This document shows, piece after piece, positions 47,475-56,894 of a DNA stretch of 64,000 nucleotides (positions are counted from its first letter, which is position 1; the number at the start of each line of letters is the position of its first letter). Location of the stretch: positions 186,001-250,000 of the forward strand of contig NZ_LMOO01000001.1 in NCBI RefSeq assembly GCF_001424195.1, read 5' to 3'. The notes under the pieces are model-generated. The model was given only the letters and a program-made list of their open reading frames with translations. It made no database searches and was not told the origin of the DNA. The stretch is from Cellulomonas sp. Leaf334 (lineage in GTDB: Bacteria > Actinomycetota > Actinomycetes > Actinomycetales > Cellulomonadaceae). Position numbers and translations under genes: made by a program.

Positions 47475-48613
47475 CTGCGGTCCCCGGTGTCGTTCTGACG
47501 GGCGGCGTCGATGAGGCCGCCGGCGACGGTGTCGAGCAGCTCGCCCCAGCTCGCCGTGAACTTGTCCACGCCCTCGACCTCCAGCTGCTCGGTGACCTCG
47601 TCGATGTCGATGCCGAGCTCCCGCAGGCCGGCAATGACGGCCTCCGACTCCTCGCGCGTGCCCGTGACCGTGTCCGTGCCGTCGCCGCCATGGTCCGCGA
47701 CCGCGTTCAACGTCGCCTCGGGCATGGTGTTGACGACGCCCGCGACGACGAGCTCGTCGACGTACAGCGTGTCGGGGTACGCCTTGTCCTTGACGCCGGT
47801 GGACGCCCAGAGCGGCCGCTGCGGGTGCGCACCGGCCGCGGACAGCGCCTTCCAGCGATCGTCGGCGACGACCTCCTGGTAGAGCCCGTACGCGAGGCGC
47901 GCGTTGGCGATCGCCGCCTTCCCGCGCAGCGCTGCGGCCTCGGGGGTGCCGAGGGCATCGAGCCGCGGGTCGATCGCCGCGTCCACGCGTGACACGAAGA
48001 AGGACGCCACCGACTCGATCGGCGCCAGGTCGTGCCCGTTCGCCCGGGCCTGCTCCAGTCCGGTCTGGAACGCCTCGAGGACGGCTCCGTACCGCTCGAG
48101 CGAGAAGATCAGCGTGACGTTGACGCTGATCCCCTCGGCGAGGACGGCGGTGATCGCCGGCAGCCCTTCGCGGGTGGCGGGGATCTTGATGAAGACGTTC
48201 GGCCGGTCGACCGTCGACCAGAGCGACTTCGCGGACGCGACCGTGCCGTCCGTGTCCTTGGCCAGCCGGGGGTCGACCTCGATCGAGACCCGGCCGTCCA
48301 CGCCGTCAGTGGCGTCGTAGACGGGACGCAGGACGTCCGCCGCCTGCCGCACGTCGTCCGTGGTGATGCGGAAGACCGCCTCGTCCACGTCGGCGCCGCC
48401 AGCCGCGAGCTCGCGCAGCTGCTCGTCGTAGGCGTCACCCTTCGACAGCGCGCTCGCGAAGATGGACGGGTTCGTCGTCACGCCCACGACGCCCTTCGCC
48501 CCGACGAGCTCGGCGAGGTTCCCCGTGCGCAGGCGTTCGCGCGAGAGGTCGTCGAGCCAGATCGCGACGCCGGCGTCAGCCAGCCGTGCCAGAGGGGTGC
48601 TGCTCGGTGCCAT
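47471..48613 (-). CDS. tal: Transaldolase
   Basis: 380 residues, the longer actinobacterial type. Moves a dihydroxyacetone unit between sugar phosphates. The Schiff-base Lys is in [18 protein letters not shown] (about residue 145), with upstream [21 protein letters not shown] and [43 protein letters not shown] follows. AGGAGAAGGGG precedes the ATG. A perfect 15-bp hairpin stands between tkt and this gene. zwf starts inside its stop. Confidence 0.95.
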   Translation of the reverse strand: MAPSSTPLARLADAGVAIWLDDLSRERLRTGNLAELVGAKGVVGVTTNPSIFASALSKGDAYDEQLRELAAGGADVDEAVFRITTDDVRQAADVLRPVYDATDGVDGRVSIEVDPRLAKDTDGTVASAKSLWSTVDRPNVFIKIPATREGLPAITAVLAEGISVNVTLIFSLERYGAVLEAFQTGLEQARANGHDLAPIESVASFFVSRVDAAIDPRLDALGTPEAAALRGKAAIANARLAYGLYQEVVADDRWKALSAAGAHPQRPLWASTGVKDKAYPDTLYVDELVVAGVVNTMPEATLNAVADHGGDGTDTVTGTREESEAVIAGLRELGIDIDEVTEQLEVEGVDKFTASWGELLDTVAGGLIDAARQNDTGDRR

Positions 48614-48631
48614 GGTGGATCCCCTTCTCCT

Positions 48632-48666
48632 GCGCGTCGGCCCTGGGACGACCAGGGCCGACGCGC
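48632..48666 (-). terminator. Perfect 15-bp hairpin between tkt and tal
   Basis: GCGCGTCGGCCCTGG (48632-48646) pairs with CCAGGGCCGACGCGC (48652-48666), 5-base loop. It is 18 bases upstream of the tal start on the minus strand. With no T-run it may partly end tkt transcripts or stabilise their 3' end while the rest read on. Confidence 0.6.
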
Positions 48667-48676
48667 CCGTTCCGAA

Positions 48677-50848
48677 TCAGACCTTCTGGTCGCCCGTCCC
48701 GCTCTCGGTGGGGACGGCGCCGTTGCTCTCCGGTGCTGCGTCGCCGCGTGCGGCCGCGATCGACTCGTGCGCCGCCGCGACCACGGCCTCGGGCGTGAAG
48801 CCGAACTCCCGGAAGAGGGTCGCGGCGTCGGCCGACGCCCCGTAGTGCTCGATCGAGACCGACCGGCCGGCGTCGCCGACGATCTTGTGCCACGACAGGG
48901 CGATGCCGGCCTCGACGGACACCCGGGCCCGCACGGACGACGGCAGCACCGACTCGCGGTACTCCGCGTCCTGCTCGGCGAACCACTCGAGCGACGGCGC
49001 CGAGACGACGCGCGTCGCGACCCCGGCGGCCTCGAGGGTCTCCCTGGCGGCGACCGCGATCTGCACCTCGGAACCGGTGCCGATCAGGATGACGTCGGGT
49101 GTGCCGCTGCTCGCCTCGAGCAGGACGTAGGCGCCGCGCGCCACGCCGTCGGTCGTCGCGAACCCGTCCTCGCCGCGCGGGAACGTCGGGACGTTCTGGC
49201 GCGTGAGGATGAGGCCGACCGGGCCGTCGGTGTGCTCGAGGATCGCGCCCCACGCGGCAGCGGTCTCGTTGGCGTCGGCCGGACGCACGATGGTCAGGCC
49301 GGGGATCGCACGGACGGCCGCGAGGTGCTCGATCGGCTGGTGCGTCGGGCCGTCCTCGCCGAGGCCGATGGAGTCGTGCGTCCACACGTACACGGCTGGA
49401 ACGCCCATGAGCGCCGCGAGGCGGACCGAGCCGCGCATGTAGTCGCTGAACGTGAAGAACGTCCCGCCGTAGGGGCGGGTCAGGCCGTGCAGGCGGATGC
49501 CCGACAGGATCGCGCCCATCGCGTGCTCGCGGATGCCGAAGTGCAGCGTGCGGCCGTACTGGTCGCCGGCGAACTCGTGCGTCGAGCGCTTGGCGGGGAT
49601 GAAGGACGGCTCGCCCTTCATGGTGGTGTTGTTGGAGCCCGCGAGGTCGGCGGAGCCACCCCACAGCTCGGGCAGCACCGGAGCGAGCGCGCTGAGCACC
49701 TCGCCGGACGCGGCGCGGGTCGCCACCGACTTGCCGGCGGGGAACACCGGGAGCGACTCGGTCCAGCCGGCGGGCAGCTCACCCGCGACCAGCCGGTCGA
49801 GCAGCGCGGCGTTCTCCGGGTTCGCGGCGTGCCACGCGTCGAACGCGCTCTGCCACTCGGCCTTCGCGGCGGCTGTGCGCTCCGACAGCCCGCGCGTGTG
49901 CGCCAGGACCTCGGGGGCGACCTCGAACGTCTTCTCGGGGTCGAACCCGAGCAGCTCCTTCAGGCCGCGGATGGCGTCGCCGCCCAGCTTCGAGCCGTGC
50001 GAGGAGTGGTCGTTCGTCTTGCTCGGTGTGGGCCACGCGATGAGCGTGCGCAGGCCGATGAACGACGGGCGGTCCGTGACGGCCTTGGCCGCCTCGATCG
50101 CGGCGTGCAGCGCGTCCACGTCCTCGCGGTACCCGTCCGGGCCACCGGTCCAGTCCACGAACTGCACGTGCCAGCCGTACGCCTCGTAGCGGGCGACGAC
50201 GTCCTCGGTGAACGCGATCTCGGTGTCGCCCTCGATCGAGATGTGGTTGTCGTCCCACAGCACGACGAGGTTGCCCAGCTCCTGCGTGCCCGCGATGGAC
50301 GACGCCTCGCTGGTCACACCCTCCTGCAGGTCACCGTCGGAGGCGATGACGTACACGAAGTGGTCGAACGGGCTGGTGCCGGGCGCGGCCTCCGGGTCGA
50401 GCAGACCCCGCTCCCGCCGCGCCGCCATCGCGAAGCCGACCGCCGAGGCCAGGCCCTGGCCGAGCGGCCCCGTGGTGATCTCCACGCCGGTGGTGTGCCG
50501 GTACTCCGGGTGGCCCGGGGTCTTCGAGCCCCAGGTCCGCAGCGCCTCCAGGTCCTCGATCTCCAGACCGAAGCCGGCGAGGTACAGCTGGATGTACTGC
50601 GTGAGGCTGGAGTGGCCCGCGGAGAGGACGAACCGGTCCCGGCCGAGCCAGTGCGGGTCCGCCGGGTCGTGCCGGAGCACGTTCTGGTAGAGCAGGTACG
50701 CCGCGGGGGCGAGGCTGATCGCCGTCCCGGGGTGACCGTTGCCCACCTTCTCGACCGCGTCGGCGGCCAGGACACGCACGGTGTCCACCGCCCGCAGGTC
50801 GAGGTCAGTCCAACCGACCGTCTCAGCCAGGGGAGCCTTCGCGTTCAC
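48677..50848 (-). CDS. tkt: Transketolase
   Basis: 723 residues. Thiamine-diphosphate enzyme of the non-oxidative pentose-phosphate path. N-domain VEKVGNGHPGTAISLAPAAYLLY, TTGPLGQGLASAVGFAMA, the cofactor motif ASDGDLQEGVTSEASSIAG (Gly-Asp-Gly...), middle domain FGIREHAMGAILSGI and FFTFSDYMRGSVRLAAL, GLGEDGPTHQPIEHLAAVRAI. A Glu/Asn/Thr-rich tail of about 20 residues follows the last domain. The start is GTG 50848 with GAGG about 5 bases upstream. It heads the tkt-tal-zwf-opcA-pgl run. Confidence 0.97.
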   Translation of the reverse strand: MNAKAPLAETVGWTDLDLRAVDTVRVLAADAVEKVGNGHPGTAISLAPAAYLLYQNVLRHDPADPHWLGRDRFVLSAGHSSLTQYIQLYLAGFGLEIEDLEALRTWGSKTPGHPEYRHTTGVEITTGPLGQGLASAVGFAMAARRERGLLDPEAAPGTSPFDHFVYVIASDGDLQEGVTSEASSIAGTQELGNLVVLWDDNHISIEGDTEIAFTEDVVARYEAYGWHVQFVDWTGGPDGYREDVDALHAAIEAAKAVTDRPSFIGLRTLIAWPTPSKTNDHSSHGSKLGGDAIRGLKELLGFDPEKTFEVAPEVLAHTRGLSERTAAAKAEWQSAFDAWHAANPENAALLDRLVAGELPAGWTESLPVFPAGKSVATRAASGEVLSALAPVLPELWGGSADLAGSNNTTMKGEPSFIPAKRSTHEFAGDQYGRTLHFGIREHAMGAILSGIRLHGLTRPYGGTFFTFSDYMRGSVRLAALMGVPAVYVWTHDSIGLGEDGPTHQPIEHLAAVRAIPGLTIVRPADANETAAAWGAILEHTDGPVGLILTRQNVPTFPRGEDGFATTDGVARGAYVLLEASSGTPDVILIGTGSEVQIAVAARETLEAAGVATRVVSAPSLEWFAEQDAEYRESVLPSSVRARVSVEAGIALSWHKIVGDAGRSVSIEHYGASADAATLFREFGFTPEAVVAAAHESIAAARGDAAPESNGAVPTESGTGDQKV

Positions 50849-51171
50849 CGAACCTCATTTCCACCCGGGCAGGGGTCCGGGTGTCGTGTCGGACGAGAAT
50901 CTTCGACGTGATCTTCGACATGAAACGACATCCGCGTCGGATGCCGGGCAGGTGGGACGTCACGCCGTGACGGCGGTCGTCGGACCGTGCGAACCGACCT
51001 TATAGCGCACCCGGGCAGGGATGCCGGGCGTGACCAGCACCCGGCCGAGCGACCGATCTCACACGGCATGCCGGGCGTTTCCGGCGCCCGCGTCGCGCCC
51101 CGGTGCAGGCGCAGGCCGTAGCATGGCTGCGCGAACCACCCCCACCGGAACACGGAACGGAACCGCAGAGC
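50849..51171. other. Divergent region between tkt and ctaB with tandem 12-bp repeat
   Basis: About 320 bases with no supported gene. It contains two head-to-tail copies of ATCTTCGACRTG (50899-50910 and 50911-50922), close to the tkt start. On the minus strand CTATAAGGT (complement of about 50999-51007) is a likely tkt -10 (TAAGGT). On the plus strand TAGCAT at 51119-51124 is a possible ctaB -10. Confidence 0.5.
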
Positions 51172-52164
51172 GTGCGCCTCAGCAGCCCCTTGTCAGTCGA
51201 CGACGCCGGAGCGTCGGCCGCGACGACCCCGGCTGCTCCTGACACGACGGTCGCCGTCGCCCCGAGCGGCCCCCTCGCGCGGTTGCGCCGGACCGTCGGC
51301 CCGTACGTCGCGCTGACGAAGCCGCGCGTGATCGAGCTGCTGCTGGTCACCACGCTCCCGACGATGATCCTGGCGCAGGGCGGCTTCCCCGGCTTCGGGC
51401 TGGTCGTCGCGACGCTCGTCGGCGGAGCGGCCGCGGCCGGCTCGGCCAACGTCCTCAACTGCTACCTCGACCGCGACATCGACAAGATCATGAACCGCAC
51501 CAAGCGGCGACCGATCGTCACCGGTGAGGTCAGTCCCCGCGCAGCACTGATCTTCGGGCTCGCGCTCGGCGTCCTGTCCCTCGCCTGGCTCGCCGTCATG
51601 GTGAACGCGGCGTCGGCGTGGCTCACCGCGGCAGCGATCCTCATCTACGTCGTCGGCTACACGATGATCCTCAAGCGCCGCACCCCGCAGAACATCGTCT
51701 GGGGCGGCGCGGCCGGGTGCATGCCGGTGCTCATCGGCTGGTCGGCGGTCACCGGTGGCGTGTCCTGGACCGCGGTGCTGCTGTTCGGCGTGATCTTCTT
51801 CTGGACGCCGCCGCACTACTGGCCGCTGTCGATGAAGTTCCGTCGGGACTACGCCGCGGCGGGCGTCCCGATGCTGCCCGTCGTGGCCAAGGACACCAAG
51901 GTCGCCCGCGAGATGATCGCGTACACGGTCGCGATGATCGCGTGCTCGCTGCTCCTGGTGCCCGTGCAGGGCATGACCTGGGTGTACGGCGTCGTCGCGC
52001 TCGCGCTCGGGCTCTGGTTCCTCTGGGCGTGCATCGGTCTGCTGCGCCGCGCCGAGCACCCGGAGGCCGGCAAGCTGCGCGCGATGAGCGTGTTCCACGC
52101 GTCGATCACCTACCTCACGCTGCTGTCCGTCGCGATCGCGGTGGACGTGTTCCTCCCGTTCTGA
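51172..52164 (+). CDS. ctaB: Protoheme IX farnesyltransferase (heme O synthase)
   Basis: 330 residues, UbiA superfamily with 8-9 membrane helices. Heme O for cytochrome oxidase is made by farnesylating heme B. First Asp-rich motif [23 protein letters not shown] (N-x-x-x-D-x-x-x-D) near residue 100; the second region [28 protein letters not shown] and [23 protein letters not shown] are heme O synthase-specific. A 40-residue hydrophilic lead precedes the first helix. GTG 51172 is chosen as the later, more usual start; the frame is open upstream. Confidence 0.95.
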   Translation: MRLSSPLSVDDAGASAATTPAAPDTTVAVAPSGPLARLRRTVGPYVALTKPRVIELLLVTTLPTMILAQGGFPGFGLVVATLVGGAAAAGSANVLNCYLDRDIDKIMNRTKRRPIVTGEVSPRAALIFGLALGVLSLAWLAVMVNAASAWLTAAAILIYVVGYTMILKRRTPQNIVWGGAAGCMPVLIGWSAVTGGVSWTAVLLFGVIFFWTPPHYWPLSMKFRRDYAAAGVPMLPVVAKDTKVAREMIAYTVAMIACSLLLVPVQGMTWVYGVVALALGLWFLWACIGLLRRAEHPEAGKLRAMSVFHASITYLTLLSVAIAVDVFLPF

Positions 52165-52166
52165 GC

Positions 52167-53108
52167 GTGACCGGGTCGGCGATCGACGCAGCGGTCGAGC
52201 TCTATCTCGCCCACCTGTCGGCCGAGCGCGGCCTCTCGACGAACACCCTGCTCGCCTACCGCCGGGACCTGACCCGCTACACGGCGTTCCTGGTCTCCCG
52301 CGGTCATTCCGCGCCCGCTGACGTGGCCGCGCCGGACGTCGAGGACTTCCTCGTCGCGGTGCGTGCCGGGTCCGACGGTCGTACGGCACTGTCCGACTCG
52401 TCGGCGGCCCGCATCGTCGTGGCGGTCCGCGGGTGGCACAAGTTCCTCCTGCTGGGCGGCGTGACCGGCGTCGATCCCGCCCGAGCCGTGAAGCCCCCGG
52501 CTCCGCCGAAGCGGCTGCCGAAGGCGATCTCCGTCGAGGACGTCGAGCGCCTGCTGGACGCGGCGGGGCTGGGTGACGGACCGGTCCCCCTGCGGGACCG
52601 CGCGCTGCTCGAGCTCGTCTACGGCACGGGGGCGCGCATCTCCGAGGCGGTGGGGCTCGACGTCGACGACGTGGACCGCACCCCCGGACGTGCGGCGGTG
52701 CGGCTGATCAGCAAGGGGAGCAAGGAGCGTGTCGTCCCGCTGGGCGCGTTCGCGCTCGAGGCGGTGGAGACCTACCTGGTGCTGGCGCGGCCGACGCTGG
52801 CCGTCGGCAGCACGGGCGGGTCGCCGGGGGTGTTCCTCAACACGCGCGGGGCGCGGCTCAGCCGACAGAGCGCGTGGGCGGTCCTGCGGCTGGCCGCGGA
52901 GCGTGCCGGGCTGGCGGGTGCCGAGCAGATCTCCCCGCACACGCTGCGGCACTCGTTCGCGACGCACCTGCTCGCCGGGGGCGCCGACGTCCGGGTGGTC
53001 CAGGAGCTGCTCGGGCACGCGTCGGTCACCACGACGCAGCTGTACACGATGGTCACGTCGGACACGCTCCGCGAGGTCTACGCGGCCTCGCACCCCCGAG
53101 CACGGTGA
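52167..53108 (+). CDS. xerD: Tyrosine site-specific recombinase XerD
   Basis: 313 residues. Resolves chromosome dimers at dif with XerC. N-terminal SAM-like domain ([27 protein letters not shown]), catalytic domain with Arg in [19 protein letters not shown] (near residue 155), His-x-x-Arg in [20 protein letters not shown], and [17 protein letters not shown] with the nucleophile Tyr. The position before parA-scpA-scpB is conserved in actinobacteria and argues for XerD rather than a phage integrase. GTG 52167 follows the ctaB stop by 2 bases. Confidence 0.93.
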   Translation: MTGSAIDAAVELYLAHLSAERGLSTNTLLAYRRDLTRYTAFLVSRGHSAPADVAAPDVEDFLVAVRAGSDGRTALSDSSAARIVVAVRGWHKFLLLGGVTGVDPARAVKPPAPPKRLPKAISVEDVERLLDAAGLGDGPVPLRDRALLELVYGTGARISEAVGLDVDDVDRTPGRAAVRLISKGSKERVVPLGAFALEAVETYLVLARPTLAVGSTGGSPGVFLNTRGARLSRQSAWAVLRLAAERAGLAGAEQISPHTLRHSFATHLLAGGADVRVVQELLGHASVTTTQLYTMVTSDTLREVYAASHPRAR

Positions 53109-53159
53109 GCATCGGCCGTGCGTCGGACTGTCGCGCGGCCATCGGGCGCCCTGCTCCGG

Positions 53160-53165
53160 TAGGTT
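53160..53165 (+). promoter_or_regulatory. -10 TAGGTT, leaderless promoter of parA
   Basis: TAGGTT ends 7 bases before GTG 53173 and is identical in sequence and spacing to the polA -10. It probably drives the whole parA-to-methyltransferase run. Confidence 0.55.
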
Positions 53166-53172
53166 GTCCCGC

Positions 53173-54039
53173 GTGGTGAGCCAGCAGACGACCGACCCGC
53201 AGCTCGATGCCGTCGGGCGGCCCATGCCCGCGTTCCCCGAGCCCCCACCTCTGGCGTCGCACGGTCCGGCGCGCGTGATCGCCCTGTGCAACCAGAAGGG
53301 CGGCGTCGGCAAGACGACGACGACCATCAACCTGGCCGCTGCTCTGGCGGAGTACGGCCGCAAGGTGCTCATCGTCGACTTCGACCCGCAGGGTGCCGCG
53401 TCCGTGGGGCTGGGCATCAGCCCGCACGAGCTGGACCGCACGGTCTACAACCTGCTCATGGAGCGGGACGCCGACATCCACTCGCTCATCCAGCACACCG
53501 CGACGCCGGGCCTCGACCTGCTGCCCGCCAATATCGACCTGTCCGCCGCCGAGGTGCAGCTGGTGGGCGAGGTGGCCCGCGAGTCGGTGCTGGCCCGGAC
53601 GCTGCGTCCGGTGCTCGACGACTACGACGTCGTGATGATCGACTGCCAGCCGTCCCTCGGCCTGCTCACCGTCAACGCCCTGACCGCCGCGCACGGGGTG
53701 CTCATCCCGCTGGAGTGCGAGTTCTTCGCGCTGCGCGGGGTCGCGCTGCTCGTCGAGACGATCGAGAAGGTGCGCGACCGGCTGAACCCGCGTCTCGAGG
53801 TCGACGGCATCCTGGCGACCATGTACGACCCGCGGACCCTGCACGCACGGGAGGTCGTCGCGCGCGTCAACGAGGCGTTCGGCGACACCCTCCTGCACAC
53901 CGTCATCAGCCGCACCGTCAAGTTCCCCGACGCCACCGTGGCCGCGGAGCCGATCACCACCTACGCCCCGACGCACTCGGGTGCGGCGGCCTACCGTCAG
54001 CTGGCACGTGAGCTCGTCGCCCGTGGCGACGCCGCCTGA
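53173..54039 (+). CDS. parA: ParA/Soj-family ATPase
   Basis: 288 residues. Deviant Walker A CNQKGGVGKTTTTINLAAALAE (near residue 39), DFDPQGAASVGLGI, Walker B-like VVMIDCQPSLGLLTVNAL and the late motif TVAAEPITTYAPTHSGAAAYRQLAREL. It is a chromosome-partition or MinD-like switch ATPase. No ParB is encoded nearby, so this is the second, scpAB-linked ParA common in actinobacteria rather than the origin-proximal Soj. It starts with two GTG codons; the first is chosen for the leaderless promoter. Confidence 0.92.
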   Translation: MVSQQTTDPQLDAVGRPMPAFPEPPPLASHGPARVIALCNQKGGVGKTTTTINLAAALAEYGRKVLIVDFDPQGAASVGLGISPHELDRTVYNLLMERDADIHSLIQHTATPGLDLLPANIDLSAAEVQLVGEVARESVLARTLRPVLDDYDVVMIDCQPSLGLLTVNALTAAHGVLIPLECEFFALRGVALLVETIEKVRDRLNPRLEVDGILATMYDPRTLHAREVVARVNEAFGDTLLHTVISRTVKFPDATVAAEPITTYAPTHSGAAAYRQLARELVARGDAA

Positions 54040-54952
54040 CGAGCGCGCGGTCCCACCCGAGCAGTCGGCCGAGGGGCCGGCGGGTGCGAACGCGCCTGCA
54101 CCGTCCCCGGTCGGCACCAGCGCGTTCGAGGTCCACCTCACCAACTTCAGCGGTCCGTTCGACCTGCTCCTGGGGCTGATCGCCAAGCACAAGCTCGACA
54201 TCACCGAGGTCGCCCTCGCGCAGGTCACCGACGAGTTCATCGCGCACCTGCGCGGCGCCGAGAAGCAGTGGGACCTCGGCCAGGCGAGCGAGTTCCTGGT
54301 CATCGCCGCCACGCTGCTCGACCTCAAGGCCGCCCGGCTGCTGCCCTCGGCGGACGTCGAGGACGCGGAGGACCTGGAGCTGCTCGAGGCGCGCGACCTG
54401 CTCTTCGCCCGGCTTCTGCAGTACCGCGCGTACAAGCTGGTGGCCGCGGACCTCGCCGAACGGTTCGCGACCGAGGGTCGGCGCTTCCCGCGCCTGGTGA
54501 CCCTCGAACCGCACCTGGCCGCGCTGCTGCCCGAGCTGGTCTGGCAGATCGGTCCCGAGCAGCTGGCAGCGCTGGCGGCGAAGGCCGAGCAGCCGAAGGC
54601 GGCACCTCCCGGTGTCGACATCAGCCACCTGCACGCCCCGGCCGTCAGCGTCCGCGAGCAGGCCGCGGTGCTGGTGGACCGGCTGCGGCACGGCGGCGCG
54701 ATGTCGTTCCGCGCGCTGACCGCGGACGCCGGGGCCACGGTCGTCGTCGTCGCGCGGTTCCTCGCGCTGCTAGAGCTGTTCCGGGAGGGTGCCGTCGCGT
54801 TCGACCAGGTCACGCCCCTGGGCGAGCTGACCGTGCGCTGGACGGGATCCGAGGAGGGCGAGATCGAGGTGTCCGACGATTTCGACACGCTGGACACCAC
54901 ACTCGACGCAGAGCTGGCGGCCGGTAGCGGTTCCGCCGAGGAGGACGCATGA
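54023..54952 (+). CDS. scpA: Segregation and condensation protein A (kleisin)
   Basis: 309 residues. Kleisin that links the heads of SMC. N-terminal part FEVHLTNFSGPFDLLLGLIAKHKLDITEVALAQVTDEF (about residues 34-70) is highly conserved; LGQASEFLVIAATLLDLKAARLLP follows; the C-terminal winged helix is near SVREQAAVLVDRLRHGGAMSFRAL. It overlaps parA by 17 bases at GTG 54023 (GTG 54008 would also be possible) and scpB by 4. Confidence 0.93.
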   Translation: MATPPDERAVPPEQSAEGPAGANAPAPSPVGTSAFEVHLTNFSGPFDLLLGLIAKHKLDITEVALAQVTDEFIAHLRGAEKQWDLGQASEFLVIAATLLDLKAARLLPSADVEDAEDLELLEARDLLFARLLQYRAYKLVAADLAERFATEGRRFPRLVTLEPHLAALLPELVWQIGPEQLAALAAKAEQPKAAPPGVDISHLHAPAVSVREQAAVLVDRLRHGGAMSFRALTADAGATVVVVARFLALLELFREGAVAFDQVTPLGELTVRWTGSEEGEIEVSDDFDTLDTTLDAELAAGSGSAEEDA

Positions 54953-55605
54953 CCGAGCAGCCCGCTGACGACGCGGTGGTGGACGAGACCGATCCCGCCG
55001 CCGCCGACGAGCTCGCCTTCGACGTCGACGACCTTCCCGGCGGTGCCCTGGCCGCGCTCGAGGCGGTCCTCATGGTCGCCGACGAGCCCATCGCGGCCGT
55101 CCGGCTGGCCACGGTCCTCGCGCTGCCGACCGCCCGGGTCGAGGCGCTCCTCGACGAGCTTGCCGCCGAGTACCGCGGCGACAACGGCGGTCGGCCGCGC
55201 GGCTTCGAGGTGCGACGCGTCGGGGACGGCTGGCGGATCTACTCCGCGCCGGTCTACGCGGACGTGGTCGGGCGGTTCGTGCTCGAGGGGCAGACCGCCC
55301 GGCTCACGCAGGCGGCGCTCGAGACGCTCGCCGTCATCGCCTACCGCCAGCCCGTGACGCGCGGGCAGGTGTCGGCGGTCCGTGGCGTGAACGTCGACGG
55401 CGTCGTCCGGACGCTCACCACGCGCGGACTGGTCGCCGAGGTCGGCACGGATCCGTCGAGCGGTGCCGTGCTCTACCAGACCACGGGATACTTCTTGGAG
55501 CGGATGGGGCTGTCCAGCCTGGACGAGATGCCCCCGCTCGCGCCCTACCTGCCGGACATCGACGCCTTCGACGGCGTCGACCAGGCGATCGGAGACAACA
55601 GATGA
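54949..55605 (+). CDS. scpB: Segregation and condensation protein B
   Basis: 218 residues. Two winged-helix domains: LAALEAVLMVADEPIAAVRLATVLALP and TQAALETLAVIAYRQPVTRGQVSAVRGVNVDGVVRTLTTRGLVAEVG. The latter is the ScpB hallmark. It forms the SMC-ScpA-ScpB complex. An acidic N-terminal tail of about 30 residues precedes it. The ATG overlaps scpA and the stop overlaps rluB. Confidence 0.95.
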   Translation: MTEQPADDAVVDETDPAAADELAFDVDDLPGGALAALEAVLMVADEPIAAVRLATVLALPTARVEALLDELAAEYRGDNGGRPRGFEVRRVGDGWRIYSAPVYADVVGRFVLEGQTARLTQAALETLAVIAYRQPVTRGQVSAVRGVNVDGVVRTLTTRGLVAEVGTDPSSGAVLYQTTGYFLERMGLSSLDEMPPLAPYLPDIDAFDGVDQAIGDNR

Positions 55606-56894
55606 GCCCGCAGGAACGACGGTCAGGGGGCGCCGGCCAGTCCGGTGGTCAGTCCGGCGGCAGGGGCGGCGCGCCGCGGGGCAGCAGCGGGTCCGGCGCG
55701 AGCCGGGGCGGCAGCGCCGGCGGGTCCCGGGGTGGCAGCAGCGGCGGGTACCGCGGGGCCGGTGGGGGCGAGGGCTACCGCGGCAGCACGGGCGGCGGCG
55801 ACGGGTACCGCAGCAGCGGTGGCGGCGGCTACCGGGGGAGCAGCGCAGGCGGCGACGCTCGCGGCGGGAGCGCCGGTGGGTCCCGCGACACCGGGGGTCA
55901 ACGCGGTGGCGGCTCGAGCGCCGGTGGCGACTCTCGCGACAGCGGCGGGTACCGCGGTGGCCCGAGCAGCGGTGGTGGCTCGCGAGGTGCGACCGGAGGC
56001 GCATCGCGCGGCGGGCCGGGTGCAGGGGCGCGCAGCGGTGCGCCTCGTCCGAAGAGCGGGAGCGGCTACCCCCGCAGCGGTGGTGCCGGCCGTCCCCGCA
56101 GCGACGGTGCGTCGAGCCGGCCGCGGAAGCCGAGCCGCACGCCCGAGGTGACGATCGACGTCCACGACCCCGACGGCGTGCGTCTGCAGAAGGTGCTCGC
56201 AGCGGCGGGTCTGGGGTCGCGACGTTCGTGCGAGGACCTCATCTCCGCCGGACGCGTGACGGTCGACGGCAACACGGTGCTCGAGCTGGGCGTGCGCGTC
56301 GACCCGCTCACAGCGGTCATCCACGTCGACGGCATGCGCGTGCAGCTGGACTCGTCGATCGTGACCATCGCGCTGAACAAGCCGAAGGGGGTCGTCTCCA
56401 CGATGCACGACCCCGAAGGCCGGCCGTCGATCGGTCAGTTCGTGTCCGACCGCGAGGAGCGGCTGTTCCACGTCGGCCGCCTCGACGCCGAGACCGAGGG
56501 CCTGATCCTGCTGACCAACGACGGGGACCTGGCCAACCGCCTGTCGCACCCGTCGCACGGCGTCACCAAGGTGTACCTGGTCCAGCTCGAGGGTCGCGTG
56601 ACGCCGTCGCTCGGCGCGCGCCTGGTCAAGGGCGTCGAGCTCGAGGACGGCGTCGCCAAGGTCGACAAGTTCCAGATCGTGCAGACGACCCCGCAGGCCA
56701 GCCTGGTGGAGATCGAGCTGCACGAGGGCCGCAACCGCATCGTGCGCCGGATCTTCGACGAGGTCGGCTACCCGGTCACACAGCTGGTCCGCACGCAGAT
56801 CGGCCCGATCCGGCTCGGCGACCTGAAGCCGGGTCGCACGCGTGTGCTGTCGAAGACCGAGGTGGGCTCCCTGATGACACGGGTGGGCATGTGA
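55602..56894 (+). CDS. rluB: Pseudouridine synthase (RluB/RsuA family) with long Gly/Arg/Ser-rich N-terminus
   Basis: 430 residues, of which the first 180 are low-complexity and rich in Gly, Ser and Arg, with repeating GGYRG, SRGGS and GGGxGYRGS-type units like eukaryotic RGG boxes. The catalytic part starts near residue 185 with an S4 RNA-binding domain (RLQKVLAAAGLGSRRSCEDLI) and the synthase core GRLDAETEGLILLTNDGDL (catalytic Asp near residue 295), RLSHPSHGVTKVYLVQLEG and EGRNRIVRRIFDEVGYPV. It modifies uridine in 23S or 16S rRNA; which one is not clear. Overlaps scpB and tyrA by 4 bases each. Confidence 0.93.
   Translation: MSPQERRSGGAGQSGGQSGGRGGAPRGSSGSGASRGGSAGGSRGGSSGGYRGAGGGEGYRGSTGGGDGYRSSGGGGYRGSSAGGDARGGSAGGSRDTGGQRGGGSSAGGDSRDSGGYRGGPSSGGGSRGATGGASRGGPGAGARSGAPRPKSGSGYPRSGGAGRPRSDGASSRPRKPSRTPEVTIDVHDPDGVRLQKVLAAAGLGSRRSCEDLISAGRVTVDGNTVLELGVRVDPLTAVIHVDGMRVQLDSSIVTIALNKPKGVVSTMHDPEGRPSIGQFVSDREERLFHVGRLDAETEGLILLTNDGDLANRLSHPSHGVTKVYLVQLEGRVTPSLGARLVKGVELEDGVAKVDKFQIVQTTPQASLVEIELHEGRNRIVRRIFDEVGYPVTQLVRTQIGPIRLGDLKPGRTRVLSKTEVGSLMTRVGM

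Noticed and set aside
48032..50911. 959-codon plus-strand open frame opposite tal and tkt
   Set aside because: It covers two genes with complete catalytic motifs on the minus strand; no recognisable domain in the plus-strand translation.
52167..53108. Phage integrase marking an integrated element
   Set aside because: The protein has XerD length and motifs and sits in the conserved xerD-parA-scpAB order; no att site or phage gene is nearby.
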